A stretch of 64,000 nt of DNA from Closterium sp. NIES-65 (lineage: Eukaryota; Streptophyta; Zygnematophyceae; Desmidiales; Closteriaceae): NCBI GenBank assembly GCA_948144175.1, contig CANXME010002528.1:812501-876500 (forward strand), in the 5' to 3' direction. This document shows, one piece after another, positions 10,670 to 21,300 of the stretch. Position 1 is the stretch's first letter. Each line of letters opens with the position of its first letter. A model generated the notes under the pieces. The model did no database searches and was not told the DNA's origin. It saw only the letters and a list, made by a program, of their open reading frames with translations. Position numbers and translations under genes: made by a program.

Positions 10670-11660
10670 GGTCGTTGCCAACCGCCTTCACCACCACCAC
10701 TGCTGCTCCATCAAGACTCTGCCATGCTGCCCAGCTGGTGTGCCACAGAGATGAGCCGGGCTGCTCATGCGAGTACAGGCACGCAGGTGACAGACTTCAC
10801 CTCACTTCACCGCCACCATTGCTGCTGCTGCCCATGGCTCTGCCATGCTGCCCTGCTGTGTGTCATGGAATTGAGTTGGGCTCCCTCGTCGCCTGCCTCC
10901 ACCCCACTCCCCACTGACCACCGCCTTCACCGCCACCAGTACTGCTGCTTCAGCAGCTCGCCAGCCGCCTCCCATGCCGCTGGCTTTGCATCGCTGCCAC
11001 GAGCTGGGCTCCTTACGGCCGACACACGGCAGATGCTGTTGGTGTGCTGGGGAGTGCTGGAGGGGGATGAAAAGAAGAGGGGCATACCACTGAAGGTATA
11101 GTCACACGTCTCCGCCCCATCAATGTGAAACAGCATGGAAGCTGTCAGAACGCACGAGTTCACTCGCCACGAGGCGTAGGTAAACTCACCGGCACACGAG
11201 GCCGTACTCCTTGCCTCCCGCACTTCCTCCACCCCAAGCAGATCTAAACACTTTCCAAGTGATGGTAAGGCACAAGCCACACCCACTGTGAACAGCACGT
11301 CGTACTCCTCACTCCATGTCCTTGGATGCTCGTACTGCCCACCTGTTCCTTGGATGCACGTGAACATCTCTCCCACCATGTCGCTCAATGCTCATGACAC
11401 CAAGCCTGTCGAGCATCCTCATGGTGATGACCATCCGGTTCACCACATTGCCCTCCTCTGTCCACCACATACCACATACCAACGCACATACCAGCGGCCA
11501 GCCCCACCCGCCCCCGCCGCTTCCTCTCCTCCACCCCTCAGATGCTGTTGGTGCTGTTGGTGTGGAAAGGGGAGGGGAGTGAGGGGGAGAGTGTGAAGCA
11601 GGTAGAGGCATAGTGATGAGCGAGGAGGTGGGAGTGGAAGATAGCTAATGTTGATATTGC
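10670..11660 (+). repeat. cluster of degenerate dispersed modules
   Basis: Three to four partial copies of a module with CCACCACTGCTGCTGC, CATGGCTCTGCCATGCTGCC and, further on, CAGATGCTGTTGGTGTG then a purine-rich run and GATAGCTAATGTTG. The same module occurs, often inverted, near 31690, 34800, 48130, 50880, 51620 and 57680. No protein is recognised. Confidence 0.55.
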
Positions 11661-12179
11661 ACTTCGGGGGAAGCGCTGCGAACATTGATGATTCCATCAA
11701 GGCAAACTAGAGCCACAAGCACCCTATTGGGTGGGGACGGGGCGAGGAACCAGAAGTTGGGAAGCATGGCAGCAACATCAATGGATGGAGGAAGAGAGAG
11801 AGAGGTTGAAAAAAATGTTCAGCTTTCTCTGCATAGTAAGCATCACTCACCTGTGCGTCGGCACATCGCCCTGCCTGCAATCAGATGAGAAGCCACCTGC
11901 ACGCATGGCATGTGTGCTCCCATGTGCCTGTGAGTGTGCCGCTGCGTGCCTCTGGCATTTTATACTTCACAACAGAATCAAGTATGGCATACACAAGCTT
12001 GCATCCAAAGTCAGCCAGCAAAAGTACCAGTAGTTCAGTCTCAGTTGGGGACAGGGCGCAAGCAAGATCACAAGTTACTATCCTACTCTAGGCTGTTTAC
12101 AACAAGGCCTCGTCCAGCCACCTACTTGCACGCACTTCCACTCCTTGACTATGAGCTAATGTACACTCTCTCCTCTTGA
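11661..12179. other. no gene recognised
   Basis: No conserved frame, repeat boundary or RNA gene seen. Confidence 0.4.
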
Positions 12180-12848
12180 TACTCAGACCCTGCACCCAAA
12201 CGGCCTGGCATTTCTTCTGCAGCTCCCCTCATGCAGTTATGCGAATCATTACTCACTCCTGATCTCAACCCCCGCCCGCTGCTGCCGCTGCCGCCACTGC
12301 TCTTGCCACTGCTGCTGCTGCTGCCACTGCTGCCGCTGCTGCCACTGCTGCCGCTACTGCTGCTACCACTCCATCCTCCCTCACTGCTCTCTTGCTCGCC
12401 CTTGAACCCAGATTCCTCGCCTCCCCTCCCCTTCCCCTCTTGCTCCGCCTCAACTCCCCTCCCCTTCCCCTCTTGCTCCGCCTTTACCCCCTCTCCCCTT
12501 CCCTTCCCCGCCCGCCCTGCTGATGACCGCTCCCCCCTTCATCATAAGCGATGCCAGGCAGACAATTCCCATGTAGCTCGCCTCATGCACACAGTGGTCT
12601 CTAGCCCAACCAGCCCTGCACCTGCTGCTATCCAGCTGCAAGGCACGAGCTCCACACTCCCATTCTCCAACTCTCTGCAGCATGCAAGTTGAGCTGCATG
12701 CAACCTCCATTCCATGCCTCACTCCTCCGCATGCATGCCTCCCCTCACTCTAACACCCCTGCCCTCCACGCCCCTCAGTCTCCCCTAGATAGCCACCATC
12801 AACTCCTCCCTCACCTCACCTCCCTTTGCATCATCACTCTCTGCCACC
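12180..12848 (-). repeat. 3' flank shared with two other LRR genes
   Basis: On the minus strand this follows the LRR stop codon and resembles 44586-45060 and 56262-56460 plus 56965-57330. Common blocks include a GCATGGAATGGTGGTTGTGC-like stretch, TTGCATGCTGCA, TTGGTGCCTGGCAATTGGAC-like sequence and a (CAG/CTG)n tract at about 12290-12375. Its retention next to each LRR exon shows the duplications carried the 3' flank. Confidence 0.65.
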
Positions 12849-15645
12849 CTACCTGCCTATCCGCCTGCGCACAGCATCATTCTCAAGGAAATCCCCATTT
12901 CCAGTATTGAGAATTCTCAGCTTGGTGAGGACAGTGAGCTGCAGCAGCCCATCATCCGTGACTGACGTGCCATTTAACCAAAGATGCGCAAGCCCTATTA
13001 GCCTCCCTACATGCACCATGCCAGCATTTGTCACACCCTTGCACCCAGCAAGGCACAGCACTTTCAGAGAGGAGAGGCAAGTCAAGTGCGTGCGCCAGAC
13101 CAGCATCAGTCACCTTGGTCTCAAAGAGATGGAGCTCCTTCAGAATGGTCAAGGAACCAATGCCTTCGAAGGCATTGTCAGGGACATGAGTACTCATGAG
13201 GTTTAGCGTCTCCAGCTGTGGCAGCCTGTAGAGGTCCTTGATGCCCTCTGCACTGAATCCTGAGCTAGATTCCAAGTCAATGCCCTTGAGACGTGTCATG
13301 GTGGACACATGCGTGAGCATGGCATCTGAGACGCCGTCACAACTCTTCAGACTCAGTTCCGCTCGTCGTGATGCGGACTTGATTTGCAGGAGATGATGGA
13401 TGAAGAGAGCATGGATGAAGAGGGCATGGATGAAGAGCGCATGGATGAAGAGAGTATGGATGAAGAGGGCATGGATGAAGAGCGCATGGATGAAGAGAGC
13501 ATGGATGAAGAGAGCATGGATGAAGAGAGCATGGATGAAGAGAGCATGGATGAAGAGAGCATGGATGAAGAGAGCATGGATGAAGAGAGCATGGATGAAG
13601 AGAGCATGGATGAAGAGAGCATGGATGAAGAGAGCATGGATGAAGAGAGCATGGATGAAGAGAGCATGGATGAAGAGAGCATGGATGAAGAGAGCATGGA
13701 TGAAGAGAGCATGGATGAAGAGAGCATGGATGAAGAGAGCATGGATGAAGAGAGCATGGATGAAGAGAGCATGGATGAAGAGAGCATGGATGAAGAGAGC
13801 ATGGATGAAGAGAGCATGGATGAAGAGAGCATGGATGAAGAGAGCATGGATGAAGAGAGCATGGATGAAGAGAGCATGGATGAAGAGAGCATGGATGAAG
13901 AGAGCATGGATGAAGAGAGCATGGATGAAGAGAGCATGGATGAAGAGAGCATGGATGAAGAGAGCATGGATGAAGAGCGCATGGATGAAGAGAGCATGGA
14001 TGAAGAGAGCATGGATGAAGAGAGCATGGATGAAGAGAGCATGGATGAAGAGAGCATGGATGAAGAGAGCATGGATGAAGAGCGCATGGATGAAGAGCGC
14101 ATGGATGAAGAGAGCATGGATGAAGAGAGCATGGATGAAGAGAGCATGGATGAAGAGCGCATGGATGAAGAGCGCATGGATGAAGAGCGCATGGATGAAG
14201 AGCGCATGGATGAAGAGAGCATGGATGAAGAGAGCATGGATGAAGAGAGCATGGATGAAGAGAGCATGGATGAAGAGAGCATGGATGAAGAGAGCATGGA
14301 TGAAGAGCGCATGGATGAAGAGCGCATGGATGAAGAGAGCATGGATGAAGAGAGCATGGATGAAGAGAGCATGGATGAAGAGAGCATGGATGAAGAGCGC
14401 ATGGATGAAGAGCGCATGGATGAAGAGCGCATGGATGAAGAGCGCATGGATGAAGAGAGCATGGATGAAGAGAGCATGGATGAAGAGAGCATGGATGAAG
14501 AGAGCATGGATGAAGAGCGCATGGATGAAGAGAGCATGGATGAAGAGAGCATGGATGAAGAGCGCATGGATGAAGAGCGCATGGATGAAGAGCGCATGGA
14601 TGAAGAGAGCATGGATGAAGAGAGCATGGATGAAGAGAGCATGGATGAAGAGAGCATGGATGAAGAGCGCATGGATGAAGAGCGCATGGATGAAGAGCGC
14701 ATGGATGAAGAGCGCATGGATGAAGAGCGCATGGATGAAGAGAGCATGGATGAAGAGAGCATGGATGAAGAGAGCATGGATGAAGAGAGCATGGATGAAG
14801 AGAGCATGGATGAAGAGAGCATGGATGAAGAGCGCATGGATGAAGAGCGCATGGATGAAGAGAGCATGGATGAAGAGAGCATGGATGAAGAGAGCATGGA
14901 TGAAGAGAGCATGGATGAAGAGCGCATGGATGAAGAGCGCATGGATGAAGAGCGCATGGATGAAGAGCGCATGGATGAAGAGAGCATGGATGAAGAGAGC
15001 ATGGATGAAGAGAGCATGGATGAAGAGAGCATGGATGAAGAGAGCATGGATGAAGAGAGCATGGATGAAGAGCGCATGGATGAAGAGCGCATGGATGAAG
15101 AGCGCATGGATGAAGAGCGCATGGATGGCTCACTCAACACACACCTTCCATGCCGTCTTCTGGTCGCCTCTACTCTGCTTGATTTGCAGCGCAACATTCA
15201 GTTTCAGGTTTCGTTTCTTCGGCCCTTCCTTAGAGGCCACCAGGTCCTCCGTAACATGCGGCCGATTCAACTCCTGCACCTCCCTCCTCCTCTCCTCCTC
15301 CCGTGCAAAATCCGCTGTGGTTTCTTGCTTTCTCTTTCTACTCTTCCCTTTCAGCCCTGTTCCATCCAATGCCCTACTACTGTCAACCACTTTCTCTGCC
15401 ATAGCGTGCTCGTGTTTCACCAACTCCCCCTTCACCACTGCCAATTCCCCTCTAACCACTACCAACTCCCCCTTAACCGCTGTAAACTCCCCTTTCACCA
15501 CAGCCAACTCCCCCTTCACTGCGGTCAGCATGTTCCGCAACTCATTCACCTCCTCCTTGTGTGCAGCCAGCTCCTCTCTCACTGCTGCCAGCACCGCCTC
15601 TTTGATTGAGCCATTCACTGCAGCCGTCACTCCCTCGGCAGCCAT
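12849..15645 (-). pseudogene. coiled-coil/LRR gene 1, decayed
   Basis: Exon 1 (15645-15145, ATG GCT GCC GAG) encodes about 167 residues of coiled coil built on repeating KGEL-type heptads (AAVREELAAHKEEVNELRNM, then AVVKGEF, VVVRGEL), ending QKTAWK before a donor GTGTGT. Exon 2 (about 13386-12849) encodes LRRs of the RNI/cysteine-containing type (SDAMLTHVSTMTRL, then VTDAGLAH, then GCKGVTNAGMVHVGRL) and ends RRRIGR. Two lesions are seen against the paralogues. The acceptor AG before CAAATCAAG is TG. A 4-bp tandem duplication (GTGC twice, 13086-13093) shifts the frame inside the LRR. The intron is a giant minisatellite. Function would be protein-protein interaction, partner unknown. Confidence 0.75.
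13396..15126 (+). repeat. 15-bp minisatellite, about 115 copies, filling an intron
   Basis: Tandem ATGGATGAAGAGAGC with one main variant, GAGCGC in place of GAGAGC. The first roughly 38 units are almost uniform, while the right part alternates blocks of both variants. It stretches from about 10 bp inside the acceptor end to about 19 bp inside the donor end of the gene 1 intron. The unit has no stop in several frames of either strand, so it produces spurious frames of 600-760 codons. Confidence 0.98.
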
Positions 15646-15689
15646 AGCATCCACTCACTCCCCTCAAACAACCCACTTCTAACGGCTGA

Positions 15690-16745
15690 TCCCCCTGCGT
15701 TCAGCTGCCTTTTTCACTGCAGAATGGTGAAAGAAGACACGTGAAAACTAGGTAGGGCAGGGTTGGGCGTCGAGAGGGAAAGGAGGAACGTAAAAAGAAA
15801 AGAGGGAGAAGGGTCATGATAAGGCCAATCACACGGGCATGATGATGAGGCAGTAATGGGAGAAAGAAGGCAGGTATGGAGAAGTAGAAGAGGGAGACTT
15901 GAATGGTACACAGAGGGCTAGTCCACAACTGGAGTAGTGTCAGCCATGAAGTAAGCTGAACCAGTAGAGCAGCAAGAGTGTCCTACGTATAATGTAGGAA
16001 AGCGAGGAAAAGCTTTAAAAAAAAAAAAAAAAAAACGCTTGTCGAGAAGCAGGAGGGAGAGGGAGTCAATTGAAGACAAGAGAGGCACAAACAGGCAGAG
16101 TCCTTGCCTCGTTCTAAGAGGGCATCCAATCAAATGTGTAAATAGGCAACAGACACATGCACCAGAATTTCACATCAATAAGTGGGTGAGAAGGGCCGCA
16201 AAAAGTGGAGGTAGAACCAACAGCACTTGGACAAAATCTGGGAGGAGAAAAGAACATGATATGATGGGATGATGTATGAGGATGCGTAGCAGCAATGACG
16301 ACGCGTGACATGAAACCTGGCAGCTCTTCTCCTTACCAGTCAGGCAGGCAAGAAAAGCCAGAGCGAGAACACAAGCAGGGGATCAGAAATAAGAGGGCAT
16401 GGGAGAACAAAATGGTAGTAATTACCAAAGTGTGAGTGAGAAAAAGCTGCGTGGTGATGGCTTGACCGTTTGAGGTGCTTTTTGAGGTGAGACGGAACAT
16501 TCCTAAAGTCAAATCGGAACGTGGCTTGAAATTCAGCGGTCAGCTTGAGACGACGGGGCTGATCGGAAACCAGTGCGCCGCAGGTTGCGCTGGTGGTTTC
16601 CTACGACACAGTTTCAAGGTCGGTTTCCTACAACACCTCCCTTTTTCATAGCTCCTCTGTTGGTTGAGGTTCGCCCAAGGAGCGTGAGACATGCCAGTTC
16701 ACTTGACCTGGTCAGTTACACCTGGGGGAGGTCGAGACGGGGTCG
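15690..16745. other. upstream region of LRR gene 1, no gene recognised
   Basis: No conserved frame. A homopolymer of about 20 A lies at 16016-16035. I specifically looked here, on the minus strand, for the missing 3' exons of the aspartic protease and did not find them. Confidence 0.4.
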
Positions 16746-16760
16746 CTCGCGGTTCACCAG

Positions 16761-17084
16761 GTCGATCCAATACAGGCTAGGTGGGTGCGTCACCAGGTCG
16801 GTCCAATACAGGCTAGGTGGGTGCGTCACCAGGTCGGTCCAATACAGGCTAGGTGGGTGCGTCACCAGGTCGGTCCAATACAGGCTAGGTGGGTGCGTCA
16901 CCAGGTCGGTCCAATACAGGCTAGGTGGGTGCGTCACCAGGTCGGTCCAATACAGGCTAGGTGGGTGCGTCACCAGGTCGGTCCAATACAGGCTAGGTGG
17001 GTGCGTCACCAGGTCGGTCCAATACAGGCTAGGTGGGTGCGTCACCAGGTCGGTCCAATACAGGCTAGGTGGGTGCGTCACCAG
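16761..17084 (+). repeat. 36-bp tandem array, nine copies
   Basis: Nine near-identical units of GTCGGTCCAATACAGGCTAG followed by GTGGGTGCGTCACCAG; the first has one substitution (GTCGATCC). It abuts the probable left end of the hAT element at 17085. Confidence 0.97.
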
Positions 17085-17988
17085 CAAGGTGCAAAAAAAC
17101 GACGTTTTTTTCTTTTTTTGTCGTTTTTTTCGATATCGTAATTTACGATCGTATAAAACGGAATAAAACGAGAATATTGTTGAGTCCTCTTTTGGTGGAA
17201 AAAAACGATCGTTTTTTTCGATCGTAAATTTCGTACCACATGGTACAGGTACAATTATCTCAGAATAACGCACAACTCGCAGTGAAAGGTTTCACTGTAC
17301 ACACAAGCAACACAAGGGGAGAGGTAGCGGGAGGATTCATGAGGGAGCACAGGCATGTGGGTTGAAGTGAATCCACCCAGTACAGAGAGGAATCGTGGGT
17401 CAGAAATTTAGACCCACGTTCGAGGCGCGACATGCAGAAATTGGGACCCACCTTCGAGGCGCGGCATACCAACACTTCGCTTCCCTGCTCTCGCTGATTT
17501 CGCAAAGCCTCGAGGCCAATTCGTGCACCCTCAAATATGAATTCGTGGAATGTGCGAAACACGAATGTCAAGACCTGCGACGCGACGTGCCAAGTTGAAC
17601 ACCCACATTGCTTCTGTTTGGTCCTCGAACCGCAGGTAGTTGACGCACGCATCAATTCGTCATGCTAGGGTTGGTTGCGACGTGAAAAATGTTTCGCATC
17701 CAAAAGTTTGCACTCGCTTTTTTCGCGCGCGTCATAAAAGCGTCAGAGCATGTATGGTTGCAGCGCTGCGAATAACTACAGTTGCATTTGCGACATGATA
17801 TTTTGTTGCTGCACGTCAGCGAAACTTTATCACTTGGGTTTGCGACGTGACTTCCAAGTGTTGCCACGTCTTACCCACTTTCCACTTCCCGTAACGCAAA
17901 TTCTGAATTCGTGGTGTCCGACACGAATTCCACGGGACTAGCGCGTAGCACGCCCAATCTCTCTGATAGTATCCAACGCCCGGCGTGA

Positions 17989-17993
17989 ACGCA
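17989..17993 (+). other. target site duplication of copia element 1 (left)
   Basis: ACGCA, repeated at 25428-25432 beyond the other LTR. Confidence 0.9.
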
Positions 17994-18128
17994 TTTCAGA
18001 ATCAGTAGCAAGGAATGAATGAACTATGAAAGAAAACAGCACAAGTACCAACCCTAATTGGGGTGTACCCCCTATGGGCTACCCCACTACAGCCTACAAA
18101 CATGCATCAGCTATATAATAATCTGACA
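17994..18128 (-). repeat. 3' LTR of copia element 1
   Basis: In element orientation it starts TGTCAGATTATTATATAGCT and ends CTGATTCTGAAA, 135 bp. Confidence 0.93.
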
Positions 18129-18140
18129 CACCCCCATAGG
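18129..18140 (-). promoter_or_regulatory. polypurine tract of copia element 1
   Basis: CCTATGGGGGTG on the minus strand, directly before the 3' LTR. Confidence 0.75.
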
Positions 18141-18338
18141 CAAAGTGGGGGAGAACAAGGGGTCACAGGACCAGTCAAGCAAAGCAAAGCAAGCTCAGGG
18201 TGGATCTCAAGGATACCACACAAATTCCGAGCACAAGTTCAAGGCCACAAGGCCAGTTAACATGCAGCAGAGCATACATATAACAGTGCTAAACAAACAA
18301 GAGCAGGTATATATATATATGCAGTAGTACAGACAAGG

Positions 18339-21300
18339 TCAAGAGGTAAGCAAGTGAGGCCCAGCGAGCACAAGACCTAGCAAAGTGCAAAAGCGCTGAT
18401 GGTCACAAGGCGGAAGTGCCTTGGTGAACACATCAGCAGTGTTGGCCTCAGTGGCCACGTGATGCAGACGAAGCTGACCACGCTGCTGCAGCTCTCGAGC
18501 AAGAAAGTAGCGCAGAGCAATGTGCTTCGTCCTGTGCTCCAGTCTGTGCTCCTGACACAAGGCAATGGCTGCCTTGTTGTCGACGTACAGCACTGGAGGA
18601 GAACGAGGCTGCTCTCCAAGGTCAGTCAGCAGGTAGGTGAGCCAGCGAAGCTCCTGGGCAGCCATGGCCGTGGCGTAGATCTCAGCCTCACAACTGGAGC
18701 TGAGAACAGAAGAAGAGCGAGTAGAGCGCCAAGAGACAGAGCCAGAGCCAAGACTGAAGGTGTAACCCTGAGACGACCGCTGCGTAGCCTGGTCGTTAGC
18801 CCAAGAAGCGTCTGAGTGCCCAGTGAGAACAGGCCGGTCTCGCCCTCCAAGCACTAGCCCCATGCCCGACGTACTGCACAAGTAGCGCAACACCCTCTTA
18901 GCTGCATCCATGTGCTCCTTCCGGTGACGGCCGGGAGCAACATAGCGTGCTAAGATGCTGAGAGGGTATGCGAGGTCAGGTCGAGTGCAGGTCATCAGGT
19001 ACATGAGGCAGCCCACAAGCTCTGGATACGGGCCACTCGACTCTACGGACTCATCCGAAGGCAGAGCTGAGAGCGAGTGTCCCATAGGCAGAGGAGTGGA
19101 CTGAGGCGAGGAGTACGTGAAGCCGAAGCGCTGAAGGACCTGCTGCACCATGTGTGACTGAGTCAGGGTAATGGTGCGCCGTGCTCTGTCCCGGGTGATC
19201 CGCAAGTCAAGATAGCTTGTCAGATCACCCAGGTCTGTGCACGTGTGTCTCTTCTGCAGCTCGGACTTCACGTGGGCGAGTGCAGCTGTGTCCGCACTGG
19301 CAAAGACCAAGTCGTCGACGTACACGAGGATGTAGAACGGCGGCAGCGAGGTGTCGGTGCGTAGAAACAGCGACGGGTCAGCAGTAGAAGGAGCGAACCC
19401 AAGAGCCGCAAGTGTAGTCCTCAGTGTGTCGTGCCACTCACGTGGAGCCTGGCGGAGATCGTAGACTGGCCGCCGGAGGCTCCACTGGGTACCAGGAGGA
19501 AACGACCCAGTGAAGCCAGGAGGGCGGCGCAGCCAGATCTCCTCGTGCAGGCGACCCTGCAGGAAAGCAGTGCTGAAGTCAAGAGAGTGTAGCTCGTAGT
19601 CACGCTGAGCAGCGACGTGCAGCAGAACCCGAAGAGTGGTCATCTTCGGGGTCGGGGAGAAGGTCTGGAAGAAGTCAACTCCCTGCCGCTGACTGAAGCC
19701 ACGAGCCACGTACCGCGCCTTGAAGACAGGCGGAGAACCCGGCGGCCGCTTCACCCTGAAAATCCACATGCCACTGACGATGTTCGCCCCAGGTGGGGGA
19801 ACCTCGTCGACGCAGGTGTCTGTGGACTTCCAGGAAGCGATCTCTGCGTCCATGGCTGACTGCCACTGAGAGGAGTAGGGACCGGCCATCGCCTCTGCGT
19901 AAGAGCGTGGGGTCGGGATGTCAAGAGCATCTGGGTCTCCCTCAGGGGCAACAAGCATGGACACGAGATGGGGCAAAGCAGCAGCAAAGCACTGGAACTC
20001 CTCCTGCCTGTCCTCAAGGACGTCCGTGCCAAGAGCACAGTCACCCCCGACGGACGGAGGACAGGCAGACGCAGACTCAGCAGACTCAGAGTCAGCAACA
20101 AGACTGGCAGCGTAGTCTAGACGACACGCAGCAGCAAAGTCGACCAGCTCAGCAACTAAGGCAGACGCAGCAGCAGACTCAAAGGAAGGGTCAGTGTCAA
20201 TAGTAGCAAGGAGACGCGTGATAGTAGGACTGGCAGCACGAAGAGAGTCCGACTCTGGGTCGGCAAGTGTAGGAAGAGAAGACTGAGGAGGAGAAGGCAA
20301 AGGGGCACGCAGAGGAGCAGTGGACGGACGCAGAGACATCCTATGCGTGCCAAGGACAGGAGGAGGACGCTGACGTGAACCGCGACCACTAGGGCGAGCA
20401 GCACGGACAGGCGACGCAGGGCGGGACGCAGGCTCACGACGCTCAGCAAGACCTCCATTAGGACCAGTGTAGGGAGACGGAGAAGGCAGTGGAGAGGCGG
20501 GCTGTAACTGTAACTGCGACGGGACAGGCTGTGGACACTCTAAGGGAGGAGAAGGACCAGTGGAAGGCGGGAGACCAAGAACCTTCTGAAGGAGCGGAAC
20601 GAAGTACGGCCGAGGCCGCGCAGCACCTCCAGACACAGCAGGGACAGCACCAGCACCTCCAGAGGCAGCACCAGCACCAGTAGCTGCTCCAACTCCAGCA
20701 CCTCCTGCAGCGCCAGGAGCACCCTCAGTAGGACCGAGAGTCGTAGACTCAGCGCCAGCACCCGCAGCAGCTCCAGCTCCAGAGGCACCCCCAGCAGGAC
20801 CACCTCCAGGACCAACAGTCGTAGACTCCGCGCCAGCACCCGCAGCAGCTCCAGCTCCAGAGGCACCCCCGGGCCCGGCAGCTCCAGTACTCTCAGTACG
20901 AGCACCTCCGGGACCCGTGGCACCAGCTCCCGCAGCAGCAACAGAACCTCCAGTACCCGCAGCACCCCCAGCTCCAGCAGCTCGCCTCCAGCGCCGGGCA
21001 AACCACTCACGCAGCTCCAGCGGAGAGAGCGGCTCGCGGCGAGAAGAAAGGTCCGGAGAACCACCAGGAACAGCAGCAGCAGGCTCAGCACCCCCAGACT
21101 CCGCACCCACAGGCTCAGCACCCCCAGGCTCCGCACTCCCAGGCTCAGCACCCCCAGGCCCCGCACCCCCAGGCTCCGCACCCCCAAGCACAGCACCCTC
21201 AGCAGCACCAGAGTCACCAGTGACCTCAACAGGCTCAGCAGCGTCTACCTGGGACACACTTGAAGGGGCAGGACCGTGAGGGGGGAGGGGGTCTACCGGG

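Noticed and set aside
13337..15682. Open frames of about 600-760 codons on both strands (MDEES, MKRAW, HPCSL and SSSML repeats)
   Set aside because: They are produced by a stop-free 15-bp tandem unit read in several frames. The array lies between the coiled-coil and LRR exons where paralogues have an intron.
9953..17084. CRISPR array
   Set aside because: All arrays here are head-to-tail repeats with no unique spacers, in a genome with spliced genes.
15700..17084. 3' exons of the aspartic protease left of the hAT element
   Set aside because: I read the minus strand for the second saposin half and the C-terminal GPLWILGD-type motif and found neither.
16573..17273. Frames with VTRSVQYRLGGC or LVTHPPSLYWTD repeats
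   Set aside because: Produced by the 36-bp array, whose period is a multiple of three.
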